Shown here: in pieces, positions 23,395 to 34,300 of the stretch
Layout: each line of letters starts with the position of its first letter
How positions within the stretch are numbered: position 1 is the stretch's first letter
DNA from: Portulaca oleracea
Lineage: Eukaryota; Streptophyta; Magnoliopsida; Caryophyllales; Portulacaceae
Length of the DNA: 64,000 bases
NCBI GenBank assembly: GCA_029582165.1
Contig: CM055874.1
Coordinates: 46,685,769-46,749,768 of the forward strand
Direction of reading: 5' to 3'
Translations under genes and position numbers: made by a program
Notes under the pieces: generated by a model
What the model was told of the DNA's origin: nothing
Databases searched by the model: none
What the model saw: the letters and a program-made list of their open reading frames with translations, nothing else

Positions 23395-23965
23395 TGTTAG
23401 GAAAGTGTCCTAAAATCACCAAATCTCTTGATCTCACAATTATTTGTTTCCCAATTGTATTAGGATATTATTTAGGTTTCCTTATTGTGTTGGGTTTCCT
23501 AACTGTATTAGATTCTAAATCTATTTGGAGTGGGAGTCAAGTTAGGTTATAGGGAGTTCTCCCTATAAATAGGGTGCATGTTTCTCCACCAAAAACACAT
23601 CAGAAAACACAGAGAGCTAGAGAGAGAGAGAAAATATTGAGAGAGAAAGGGGTCTCACCAATATTTTCCCCAGTGTATCCTGAGAGATTGTGAGTTGAGT
23701 GTTGAGAGATTGTTATTGTAATCTCCTTTGTGGATAGCATCACACCCTGTGATAGTGATCAGGTTGTACTCCTCCTTTCTCATAGTGGATTATTTTACAT
23801 GTCGCCGTCCGTGGGTTTTTCTCCGAGTTCTTCGGTTTCCCGTAATGCAGTGTTTGATTTTATCGCTTATTTTTCGTTCCTAAATTTTGTCGTAATATCC
23901 GTCATCTCGTTTTCGATTCTATTATTCGCTTCCGCTGTTACCTTGCTACTCACTTTTCTCTGACA
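23395..23965 (+). repeat. 5' LTR of the Copia element
   Basis: 571 bp, TG...CA. It holds a TATA motif (TATAAAT, 23564-23570), a GA-rich leader (GAGAGAGAGAG) and the sequence repeated in the 3' LTR. Confidence 0.95.
23564..23570 (+). promoter_or_regulatory. TATA box of the Copia LTR
   Basis: CCCTATAAATAGGG lies 170 bp into the LTR and is conserved in the 3' LTR (28262-28268, CTATAAATAGG). Transcripts would start about 30 bp downstream, near the CCACCAAAAACAC segment. Confidence 0.6.
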
Positions 23966-23967
23966 AG

Positions 23968-23979
23968 TGGTATCAAAGC
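23968..23979 (+). promoter_or_regulatory. Primer-binding site (initiator-Met tRNA)
   Basis: TGGTATCAAAGC starts two bases after the 5' LTR. It differs at one base from the usual TGGTATCAGAGC. Confidence 0.85.
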
Positions 23980-24001
23980 AAGGTGGAGATGGGCTTCAAT
24001 C

Positions 24002-25273
24002 ATGAAGTGCGATATTCCAAAATTTGATGGAACGAGGAGTTTTACTATGTGGAGACTGCAGATGAAGGCGGTCCTGATTCAGCACGAGTTATGGGATGTA
24101 ATTGAGTATCCCGACACGAAGACTGATGCGACAATGAGCGATGATGAATTCCAAAAACTCCAGAAGGATATCAAGGGGAATCTGACTCCAAGGGAGTGGA
24201 AGAAGCTTGAAGATAAGACTCTGGCAGGGATTCAGCTGTGCTTGGCAGAGCACATTCAAAGAGAGGTGATGCATATCGAGAAACCTCGAGTGCTCTGGAC
24301 CAAACTGGAAGAGTTGTACATGTCGAAGAGTCGTGCAAACAAGTACCGAATGAAGGAGAAATTCTACAGGTTGAAGATGCCCCAAGGTACTTCTATTCAG
24401 GCACATCTTAGTGAATTTGATTCTATTATTACTGAATTGGAATCAATGGATATAAAACACACTGATGAGGATAAGGCTTTTCATTTAATTCTGTCCCTAC
24501 CTGCATCACATAAACAATTTAAGGAAATCATGTTGTATGGGAATCGTGGTGACCTTAACCTTAGTGAAGTAAAGGCTAGTTTACTGTCTAAGGAGAAACT
24601 TGATACCGATGGTGATGACCAGGGTGGTGATGCTATGGTTGTAAGGGGTAGAAATACTGAACGTAAGGGAAACGGGTCTAGAGGGAGGTCTAAACACCGT
24701 TCAAAGTCTAGGAATCCTCACAAGAATAAGAAGTGTAACTACTGTAGTAAGATGGGGCATATAGAGAGAGACTGTTGGGCAAAACAGAGAGACCAGAAGC
24801 AGGAGGGTAAGGATAATCACACCAAACCTGGTACATCAAACTGCGTAGAGTCCGAGTCAGATGGTGATGGGTTTGTAGTTATGGATGATGCCTTGGCTAC
24901 CACATCGAGTAGGATAGCTAGAGATGAGTGGGTTCTTGACACGGGATGCACCTATGATATGTGTCCTCATAAGGACTGGTTCGAGTCTTATGAGAGTGTT
25001 GACACCGGGGTCGTAGTCATGGGTAACGACACAGCCTGCAAGGTTGCAGGAATCGGTAGCATCAAAATCAAGACTCATGATGGCATCGTTAGAACTCTCA
25101 AGGAGGTTCGTCATATCCCTAACATGACTCGAAATTTAATTTCTTTGGGTACTTTTGAAGCTAACGGCTGCAAGTACAAAGGAGAAGATGGTGTTTTGAA
25201 AGTGTGCAGGAGTTCCATGGTTCTTATGAAGGGAATCAGGAAGGGCAGTCTATACATCCTGCAGGGTCTCTGA
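24002..25273 (+). CDS. Copia Gag with zinc knuckle and start of protease
   Basis: An open frame of 423 codons starts at the first in-frame ATG, 23 bp past the primer-binding site. Residues 1-200 form the UBN2/gag region (FDGTRSFTMWRLQMKAV near the start, AHLSEFDSIITELESM near 140). A basic stretch follows (RGRSKHRSKSRNPHKNKK), then one CCHC knuckle, CNYCSKMGHIERDC (about 243-256). The protease core begins near residue 310 as WVLDTGCTYDMCP, whose DTG is the catalytic triad, and continues to KGSLYILQGL. Gag packages the RNA into virus-like particles in the cytoplasm. The stop at 25271 interrupts what should be one polyprotein, because pol text continues in other frames. Confidence 0.88.
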   Translation: MKCDIPKFDGTRSFTMWRLQMKAVLIQHELWDVIEYPDTKTDATMSDDEFQKLQKDIKGNLTPREWKKLEDKTLAGIQLCLAEHIQREVMHIEKPRVLWTKLEELYMSKSRANKYRMKEKFYRLKMPQGTSIQAHLSEFDSIITELESMDIKHTDEDKAFHLILSLPASHKQFKEIMLYGNRGDLNLSEVKASLLSKEKLDTDGDDQGGDAMVVRGRNTERKGNGSRGRSKHRSKSRNPHKNKKCNYCSKMGHIERDCWAKQRDQKQEGKDNHTKPGTSNCVESESDGDGFVVMDDALATTSSRIARDEWVLDTGCTYDMCPHKDWFESYESVDTGVVVMGNDTACKVAGIGSIKIKTHDGIVRTLKEVRHIPNMTRNLISLGTFEANGCKYKGEDGVLKVCRSSMVLMKGIRKGSLYILQGL

Positions 25274-27960
25274 TGTGGATCTGCGTGGCGATCCTAAATC
25301 TTGAAGAGTCCGACAGCACAAAACTGTGGCACATGAGACTAGGCCACATGGGCGAGAAGAGAATGTCAATGTTGAGCAAGAAGGGATACCTTGAAGGCGC
25401 AAAGATCGGCAAGTTGGAGTTTTGCGATCACTGTGTCTACGGAAATGTAAGAGGGTTAGCTTTTCAAGGGCTAAACATACAACAGCCAGGATCCTTGATT
25501 ATATTCATTCAGATTTATGGGGTTACGCTAGAGTGCCATCACCGGGCAAGCGCTACATGTTGACATTCGTGGATGACTTCTCGAGGAAGACTTGGGTTTA
25601 TTTCTGCGCACAAGAATGAGGCATTCTCATATTTCAAGAAGTTCAAAGCTTTGGTGGAGAAGAGCAGGCGGGGAAAATCAAGAAACTCAGGGGGTGACAA
25701 TGGGTTGGAGTTTGTTGATTAATTTCGAATTCTGCGAGGCATGGGATTGCGAGGCATCGAACCTTGGTGGGTAAGCCTCAAAGAAACGGGTAGCCGAGAG
25801 AATCAACAGACACTCTTGGAGAAAGCCCACCGCATGCTCGAATGCGGGGCTTTGGAAGAAAACGGTCGCTCGGGCAGAGGTGATATCATCGCTCACTACT
25901 GTGAACAGATCACCTCATGCCTCTATCGAATACCGATTCAGGAGGAAGTATGGACAGTAATCCAGATTAATTATTCTAATTTGAGAATTTTTGGATGTCT
26001 GTATATGTCCATGTGAATGATGGGAAGTCGTCTCCCGTGGTCGTTAAATGCATGTTTCTATGTTACGTCCGCAGTGAGTCTAAGGGATATAGAATGTGGT
26101 GTCTGATTTGATGAAAGTTATTCATCTAGAGATGTAACCTTTAATGAAACCGCTATGTTATCCGGAATGGAATCTACCGGTACTTGATGATGCAGAAATC
26201 GGAGAAGGATGCAGAAGAATGGTGTTCGAGGTGGAGCGTGCTCGAGTGGAGTCTTTGGAACTCGCAATCGGAGCAACCATCGATGCTCTGAACCAACTCA
26301 GTTGATGAGCCCGAGATTGAGACGAATGTTCCTCGGTGGAGGAATAACCATGCATTGCTAGAGATCGTCCCAGGAGGGAGATCAGGAGACCAGCGCGATA
26401 TACTGAAGAAGATGATGCTATGATTGCTTATGCGCTGAGTGTTGCAGAGGAGACTCCTGAAGGTGCTGAACCTTCTACCTATCAGGAGGCCATCTCTTGT
26501 CCGAATGCCTCAAATTGGATAGGAGCTATGCAAGAAGAGATGGAGAGTCTGCAGAAAAATCATACATGGGAGCTATGTGAGTTGCCTATAGGGCGACGAG
26601 CTCTTCTAAGTGGGTGTACAAGAGAAAGGAAGGTATCCCCGTGTAGAAAGTGCAAGGTGGAAGGCCGATTAGTGGTAAGGGGTTGCAACGGAAAGAAGGA
26701 ATCAACTACAACGGTATTCTCGCGATCGTGAGGCATACGTCGATCCGCACCTTGCTTGCCTTTGTTGCTCTATTTGATTTGGAGTTGGAGCAACTTGATG
26801 TCAAGACAACTTTCCTCCATGGCGAGTTGGAGGAGGAAATATATGAGGCACGGAGAGGTTTCATCGTTCTGGTAAGCGAGGCAATGTATGCAGATTAAGG
26901 AAGTCCTTGTATGGACTTAAACAGGCACCAGTGGTGGTACAAAAGGTTTGATACCTTTATGGTAGGCGGTACACAAGAAGTCACTATGATAATTGTGTGT
27001 ACTACAAGCAATTTGAAGAAAGGTCTTTCATTTATTTATTATTGTATGTGGATGATATGTTGATTGCCTCCAGGGACATGTCACTAATAAAGAAGCTGAA
27101 ATCTCAACTCAACCAGGAGTTTGAGATGAAAGACCTCAGAGCGGTGAAGAAGATTTTGGGTATGGAGATCCAAAGGGATAGAAAGGTAGGGAAGTTGTTC
27201 CTGTCTCAGAAGAAATATCCGAGAAAGTGTTGGGCCATTCAACATGAGAAATCAGCGTTTCAACTCCTTTAGCCGCACACTTCAAGTTGTCTCGGTGAAG
27301 CGTCAAAATCTGATTTGGAGGTAAGGAGGATGTCTAATATTCCTATGCTAGTGCAATTGGTAGTTTGATGTATGCTATGGTGTGTACTAGACTGACACTG
27401 TCCCACGCAGCGATTAGTGTGGTGAGTAGATATACGCAGAATCCAGGAAGGAGCATTGGGAAGGAGTGAAGTGGATCCTTCGCTATGTGAAGGGTACTTT
27501 GGAGAAGGGCATCTGTATGATAGAGGTAGTGCTACAACGCGTTTGATGTTGCGAGTTATGTTGATCTTGATTATGGTGGAGATCCGGATAGGAGACGTTC
27601 ATTTCGGGTATGTGTTCGTCATGTGTGGAGGAGCAATATCTTGGAAAGCTTCACTTCATCTATAGCAGCCTTGTCTACTCAGAGGTTGAATATATTCTTC
27701 TGCAACGGAAGGAGTGAAGGAGGCCATCCGGTTGAGGGATTGGTCATGGAGCTTGGAGTACCACAGCGTGGATCGTGGTTTATTGAACGATCAGTGCTAT
27801 ACATCCGACAAAGAATGACACTTATCATTCAAGACCAAGCATATAAGCGTCGTATCACTTCATCGAGATATAGTTCTTGCGGGAGAGATCGTGGTGAAGA
27901 AGGTTCATATACGATAATCCTGCGGACATGTTAACCAAGCCTCTATCTATAGCTAAGTTC
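25274..27960 (+). pseudogene. Copia pol (integrase, RT, RNase H), multiply frameshifted
   Basis: Pieces appear in order but in changing frames. The integrase zinc-binding region reads LWHMRLGHMGEKRM...FCDHCV (25325-25435), and the catalytic core start is LDYIHSDLWGYARVP and LTFVDDFSRKTWVYF (25490-25610). RT follows as WIGAMQEEMESLQKNHTWEL (26515), LEQLDVKTTFLHGELEEEIY (26785) and YLLLYVDDMLIASRDMS (27035, active-site YVDD). RNase H-like text lies around 27560-27900 (ISWKASLH, PADMLTKPL). Many breaks are explained by loss of one base from a short run. As read it cannot make a working polyprotein. Confidence 0.85.
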
Positions 27961-28082
27961 GAACATTGTTTGGACTTAGTTGGTGTTCTAAGCATGTGAG
28001 AGCCTGTAGTGCCACGCCTGCAGAGGCGTGTTGATGGCGACGATCAAGATGTTTATCCGGACCGATGATTCGTTGATTTTAG

Positions 28083-28096
28083 TCCAAGGTGGAGTT
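28083..28096 (+). promoter_or_regulatory. Polypurine tract before the 3' LTR
   Basis: TCCAAGGTGGAGTT abuts TGTTAGG. It is purine-rich with two pyrimidine breaks, the usual plus-strand primer position. Confidence 0.6.
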
Positions 28097-28651
28097 TGTT
28101 AGGAAAGTGTCCTAAAATCACCAAATCTCTTGATCTCACAATTATTTGTTTCCTAATTGTATTAGGATATTATTTAGGTTTCCTTAGTGTGTTGGGTTTC
28201 CTAATTGTATTAGATTCTAAATCTATTTGGAGTGAGTCAAGTTAGGTTATAGGAGTTCTCCTATAAATAGGGTGCATGTTTCTCCACCAAAAACACATCG
28301 AAAAACAGAGCTAGAGAGAGAGAAAATATTGAGAGAAAGGGTCTCACCAATATTTTCCCAGTGTATCTGAGAGATTGTGAGTTGAGTGTTGAGAGATTGT
28401 TATTGTAATCTCCTTTGTGGATCGCATCACACCTGTGATAGTGATCGAGTTGTACTCCTCCTTTCTCATAGTGGATTATTTTAATTTGTCGCCGTCAGTG
28501 GGTTTTTCTCCGAGTTCTTCGGTTTCCATGCACTCGTGTTTGATTTTATCGCTTATTTTTCGTTCCTAAATTTTGTCGTAATATCCGTCATCTCGTTTTC
28601 GATTCTATTATTCGCTTCCGCTGTTACCTTGCTACTCACTTTTCTCTAACA
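28097..28651 (+). repeat. 3' LTR of the Copia element
   Basis: 555 bp, highly similar to the 5' LTR. Most differences are single bases missing from doubled letters (GGGAG/GGAG, CCCTATAA/CCTATAA, GGGGTC/GGGTC, CCCCAG/CCCAG), plus a few substitutions. Confidence 0.95.
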
Positions 28652-29747
28652 AAATGATATTGCATTAATTAAGGGCAATTCCAACGGACATCATCATCAA
28701 CACCGGGGCTTGACTCTCCAGTATTCAATGATGAGCACTAAATGAATGGAGATAACCAAGAAGTTTGTTTGGAACCCGATTGGACTCTAGTTGATCAATA
28801 CCCTGCAGACAATCAAATCGAGATCGACTAAGCATTAATTGTGCCGAAGAATCACGAGGAAAATTATCTAGGAAGTGATCGGGTTATTGAAGAGAATATC
28901 ACGTCGAAGGAAGATGAGTTTGAACATTGAAGGCTCATATTGCACGGATAGTAAGTACAGTGTGTCCATAGAACAAACACGTAGGACCATTCCAAGGAAA
29001 ACCATCAAGTTTGGGCAGTCCTCGGGTTTTATGTAAGCAAAAAAGAACCAAACAACTGAAAAATATTTGAATGTGAAATTATTGAAGAACGGTCAGTTTA
29101 AGAGAAAAAACAAAGCAACCAGAAGGGTGTTCCTTGAAAAAGAGTGATATGAGGCTAGCAGCTTGGAATGTAAGAGGGATAGGAGCAGTAGAAAAGAAGT
29201 CTATAAAGGGTATCATCAGTGAAGAACATTTACAAATCGTGGGTTGGTGGGCATGAAACATGGCAAGTTCAAACAATGGGGTTTTGGACAACTATTGGGG
29301 GGGGGGGTAACATGGACATTGATTACGTAGATATAATAGCGAAAGGAAGAGCTGGAGGTATCATCATACTGTGGGCAAAAGATGATTTTCAACGCACAAA
29401 GGTTTCTAAGGGACGAGGGTGGGTATACATTGAAGGAAAGTTTAACAAAGAGGATATATTATGCGTTGTATGCCTTGTTTATGGGGCTCGAAGCTTGGAA
29501 GATAGAAAGATGCAATGGGATGAGCTAAGAATGATGAAGAACGGGTGTTAAAATCCCCTAATGTTAATGGGTGATTTAAATGAGGTCCTTATACCTCAAG
29601 AACAGAGAGGATGCACCCAGATGTCACAAGGGATGGTTGAATTTGTTGAGCTATTACGAGAAATTCAGGTCAAGGACATCCCAACTAGCTAGCCATACAC
29701 TTATATGAGATCAGATGCGACAAGTAAAATTGATAGAATAATGTTTT
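28652..29747 (+). pseudogene. LINE ORF1 end and ORF2 endonuclease domain
   Basis: After the Copia insertion, acidic ORF1-tail text (28690-29000) is followed by an ORF2 start at ATGAGGCTAGCAGCTTGG (29148), giving MRLAAWNVRGIGAVEKK, the N-terminal motif of the LINE apurinic-like endonuclease. Then come GRAGGIIILWAKDDF (29345), LMGDLNEVLIPQEQRG (29563; usual GDFNE) and SKIDRIMFS (29725; usual SRIDRIL.S). The endonuclease nicks target DNA for reverse transcription. Frames change near 29215, 29300 and 29550, one TAG lies near 29690, and the sequence ends before RT. Confidence 0.75.
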
Positions 29748-31100
29748 CATGGTATTTAATTATTTATTATCAATAAATGTCACTAGATTTGTCCATTATA
29801 TTCATTTTATTTTTACCGAAATAAAAAAAAAAGTAATTTTGATTGAAAAAGCTAATGACTAATATAATATTTTCACCAAAATTACGTATACTTTATGCAA
29901 TATTGATTTTAACAATATTTACTCAAGACTTTTAATAACTCTTTTACCAAAATTATATCAAATTGAAATTTCTGTTTTTTACTTATTCAGATAAGAGTCA
30001 TGTTATGATGATATCTAATGATTTATTAACAATATATAACACTAAAAGTGGTATGTTGCCTTCATTTTATTTTTACCAAAATAAATAAATATAATTTTGG
30101 TAGAAAAAACTAATGATTAGTCAACATATTTGTACAATTAACAAAATTTTCATTTTATTAGCTCTACTCATATAATAAATAGTTTTTTTTATGTAATAAA
30201 TTTTAGTAATTATCAAAATAAAAATAGAATTGGTATAGAATAATAATATCACAAATTTATACTAAAAAAGTTTATTTTTTAATTATAAATTTGTAATCCA
30301 TTTTGAAATATATGTAAAATTGTAATGAAAAGAATTATATATATTACCAAAGGTGTAAATGGAAATTCATCTACTTACATTTTTACAAACAACTAATTTT
30401 ATCAAATGTTTTTTTTTGCCAACAATTAATCCTAAAAATTAAGTCAAATAGTTAATACAAAAAATTTACAACTAACATCTAATTCAAATATGTAACAACT
30501 AAGAGCATTAAAATGACATTTGGATGTTTTGGATCTCTAGTGAGGGTTTATCTTAACAGATCATCTAACTTCTTAAATTTTCGAAACTCATTTCTTCATT
30601 TTCTACAATAGATGGAATTCTAAATAAAATATTTTTCATCATTCTATTTTACTACAACATATATTATTGAGGTAATAAAATGAAAAAGGAAAAAAAAGTT
30701 TTCACCAATAATTCAATAAAAAGTAAGAAAATATGCATGATGTGGACTTCATTTTGGGTTGATTTACAAGTCTAAAATGAGTTCCAAAATTATAAAATTT
30801 ATAACAAATATCATTATCAAAAAATGAAACAGAATGTTTGTGGGATTATTGAAATGAATTCGAAATATACATGTATAATAACTAATTGCCATACATAGTC
30901 AAATACCCCTCAAAAATAAGAAAATACATTAAACCTTGGTCCTATACCGTAGCGGATGAGTATTGTATTAGTATTGATATTGATATTGATATTGATATTG
31001 ATTCACGTGTGTTGGATTTTCTAGTCAAATCTTTTGATTCGTACATGCGCCTTCCCAAAAACAAAAACAAAAAGCAAACCCCAAACATAAAAAGGAAAAT
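29748..31100. other. Very AT-rich intergenic DNA upstream of the homeobox gene
   Basis: A diverged direct repeat (TTCATTTTATTTTTACC.AAATAAA at 29802 and 30062) is the only clear structure, apart from the TATTGA microsatellite. Confidence 0.5.
30971..31002. repeat. (TATTGA)n hexanucleotide microsatellite
   Basis: Five units, about 390 bp upstream of the homeobox gene's start codon. Confidence 0.9.
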
Positions 31101-31291
31101 AAAAAGCAGTTAATACCACTATATTAAATCTCCATACTCCATCCTATGTTTTCCTTTTTCTTAAAAAGCAAAATAAAATACTCTCACAAATAAAATAAGA
31201 CCCTGTTTGGTGGGGAGACAAAACCATTCAAAGGTCTTCTCTTTTCTCCCCTTCCTTAAAACCTCTTCTTCCCATTTTCCTCTCAAACAAA

Positions 31292-31292
31292 C

Positions 31293-31335
<43 letters not shown>
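31292..31335 (+). promoter_or_regulatory. (CT)n tract in the homeobox gene leader
   Basis: About 21 CT units end 54 bp before the ATG at 31389. CT/GA tracts in plant core promoters and 5' UTRs are bound by BPC/GAGA-type factors, and many developmental regulators carry them. A TATA-like ATATTAAAT lies near 31115, but the transcription start cannot be fixed from sequence. Confidence 0.5.
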
Positions 31336-31340
<5 letters not shown>

Positions 31341-31388
31341 ATTTGTTTCCAAAAAAAAAGTTAAATTTCTGGAAGAAAAAGATTAGGG

Positions 31389-34300
31389 ATGGAGTTGGGG
31401 TTGAGTTTGGGAAATATGGGCGATACTAAAAATGATAGTAGCAGTAATAATAATAATAATCATAGCAAAGTGGGGGGATTTTGCATGGGGTTGGGAAGAT
31501 CAACGGCCGAGATGAAATCAAGGGATCGAGATGCTCCCGATGATGATGATCAGAATCTGGAGAGGAGAGAGAAAGTAGGTTGTTCATCGTCATCGGAAGG
31601 TACGCCGCCGGCGACGATGACGGCGCCGCCGCCGCGTCTTCAGCTTGATCTGCTCCCCTTTTCGCCGGTTCCCCGCCCATCTCACCCACCTCTCCGATTC
31701 CCTTGGCTCCCGGAAAATGGTAATTTTTTTTTTCAATTTTAGTTTTTGGGATTGTTTTTATCCTTGATTATTCATTTATTTTGGTGGGGTTTTGGTATTT
31801 TTTTTTTAGGTACAGATGACAGTATGAAACAACCCAGTCAAATTTTCTCTGAATTTTCAACAATACTAAAAAATTTGACTATAGTTCTTTTTTACTTTTT
31901 CCCTTCATTTTCGTGTAGAAAGTTTCTTGGATCTTTTGTCTGCTGACTTTCAATATTTGTCATTTTTATTTTTTATATTCTTTAATATTATATTAATTCA
32001 ATTCAATTTTTAATTTAAGCGTAATTTATTTGGAACGATTGCATAAATATATTAATATAAAATTATTTTCAGCAATGGATCTAATAATATTAATTTTATA
32101 CCATAAATTATAATATATGCTGAGTATTAATTAAAAATTAAGTTGATAAAGTATAGTTGTGCTTGTATTATGGCCGTAAATTATAGGGATGAAGGGAGTA
32201 ATTTTTCCTTGAGTTTAGTTAGTGCTGGCCCATATTTTTCATGAAAATTATAAAAAACACTTTGTTCTTTGCAAGATTAATTTTTTTTCCAAATTTTGTA
32301 CTCTTTGCATGTCGTACTGGATTTTGCCATCTTTTATTTTCTTCCAATACATACATAAACTAGTCTAAATAGCAATTTATTTCGTACTACTATATATAAT
32401 TAGAATTTTCTGTCATTTATCTTGGGGGGCCAGTGTCACACACCCGATTTGATTGATGGAAACAGTAAATATATGTTGTTTTCAGTCAATTAATTATTTA
32501 TAGTTGACTTATTTTGATTGGTCTAATCAAAGTCCCTTTTACTTTAACCAGGGAGTTCCGAACCGGGTTCATCAGACGGGCCGGGTTCAAGGACGCTGGA
32601 AATGAACCGGCGGCGAGCGGCGGAGGAAGCGGAGGAGCAGTCGTCCCCGAACAGCGGAACGTCGTCGTTTATGGAGTTTTCGCTGTACACGACCACCGCC
32701 AACGGTGGCGGAAATAAAGGGGACGGCGGCGAGAATGGGAAAAGTTATGGGCAAGAAGCGATGATTATGGGGCTGACGACGACGACGACAACATCGAGAG
32801 GGAGTGATGATGATGAGAATGGATTATCATCGTCCACTCGTAAAAAGCTTAGGCTTTCTAAGGAACAATCTGCTTTTCTTGAAGAAAGCTTTAAAGAACA
32901 CCATACTTTGAACCCTGTAAGTTTGCCTTAATTCTTTGTTAATTACTCCCTCTTTTCCATATTACTCCCTCTGTTCCATATTAACTGTCGTTTTCGGAAA
33001 TCGTGCAGTCAAATTTCAAAAATTTTGACCATAAATTTCTCATTATATACAATGAGTTGATATATAAGATTACTACCATTAGATTTGTAACGACAAATAC
33101 TATCATAAAAGTATAATATTGCAATTGTTAATAACATATTAGGTAAGAAATTATCAATCAAAGAATTATATTGGAGACCGTGAAAGTCAAAATTATGACA
33201 ATTAATATAGAATGGAGGGAGTAATTATTATCTTTGGAAATTGGACGGTGAAATTTAAAAAATTTTGATAATAAATTTCTATATATGTATAATGAGCTGC
33301 TATATAAAATTACCACAATTAGATTTATAATGAAAAATACTGTCATAAAAGTATAATATTGTAGTTGCTAATAACATATTATGTAAAAAATTATCAATCA
33401 AAAAGTGATATTGGATATCGTGAAAATAAAAGTTACAATGATTAATTTGGTATGGAGGAAGCACTCTTTTATTAGACCATGAAGTATGTTAACACGGACT
33501 TAACTTGATGTGATCTGTCAGAATTTTGCCATGGCTAATATGTCATATTATAATCAGTTTTATGTGAATGTCATTAATATTTGATCTATGTGTCTCAACA
33601 AGCTAGTAGCTTATTTGACATGATGGTGATCCCATGGCTTGCAAGGTTTCTGGTAGGGAGACGAGGGGATCATTAAGTCTAATTGGTATATGTCCGAAAT
33701 AAGAGTCGGTCTGGATGATATGAACTTACCCTTGTTAGAAAAACTAATGATTTATCTATGTATTACTCTTACTAGAGTGATTTGATATAAATATGACTTT
33801 GAAAGATTGTGAATCCGTATATATTGGGTATGGGAGGTGGAATGGATGTATGAATATATCCAACATCACTTAAACGTGATGATCTGGACACAGCCTGTCT
33901 ATCAGTCTATGCCATGAAGATACGGTAAACTGTACGTGTTTGTACGTTTGAAAATAGTGTCTCTATGTCTTAAGAATAGAGAACTGAAGTTAACTACGAA
34001 TGTTTACACATAGAAGCATGATTGTAGATTTGAAATTAGTGTCTAAGTTACATGATTAGCGGCTAAAGAACCTATATGTGACTATGTGAATGTATAAGTT
34101 TCCGTTGTATTCATTATTTGGATTGAAATACGATGCTGATTTACCCTTAATCAAACCTTGTAGAAGCAAAAGCTTGCATTGGCTAAGCAGCTTAATCTTC
34201 GACCCCGTCAAGTGGAGGTTTGGTTTCAGAATAGACGAGCCAGGTAACCCCAATGCCACTCAACTTGGTCATTTTGGTTTGTGATTATATAGATTAACTT

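Larger units (their letters stand above)
23395..28651 (+). mobile_element. Full-length Copia LTR retrotransposon (TNT1/Tork-like)
   Basis: LTRs at 23395-23965 and 28097-28651 both begin TGTTAGGAAAGTGTCC. They end TCTCTGACA and TCTCTAACA. The primer-binding site is at 23968 and a purine tract (CCAAGGTGGAGTTT) sits before the 3' LTR. AAATG is duplicated at 23390-23394 and 28652-28656, inside a LINE. Gag is open and pol is frame-disrupted. The order gag, protease, integrase, reverse transcriptase, RNase H is that of Copia. The gag wording (KFDGTRSFTMWRLQMKAVL) resembles TNT1-94/Tork elements. Confidence 0.93.
21800..29747 (+). mobile_element. LINE retrotransposon relic split by a MITE and a Copia element
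   Basis: The left part (21800-23394) carries an ORF1 with an RRM-like N-terminus. The right part (28652-29747) carries the rest of ORF1 and the start of ORF2, an endonuclease domain. Target duplications GAGACAAAT and AAATG prove that the two inner pieces were later insertions. The element stops just after the endonuclease motif SKIDRIMFS. Reverse transcriptase and the 3' end are absent, so it was truncated or deleted before AT-rich DNA begins. Confidence 0.75.

Noticed and set aside
24089..24406. - strand open frame of 105 codons
   Set aside because: It is the antisense shadow of the Copia gag frame.
31161..31352. - strand open frame with (RE)n repeats
   Set aside because: It is the antisense reading of the (CT)n tract in the homeobox gene leader.
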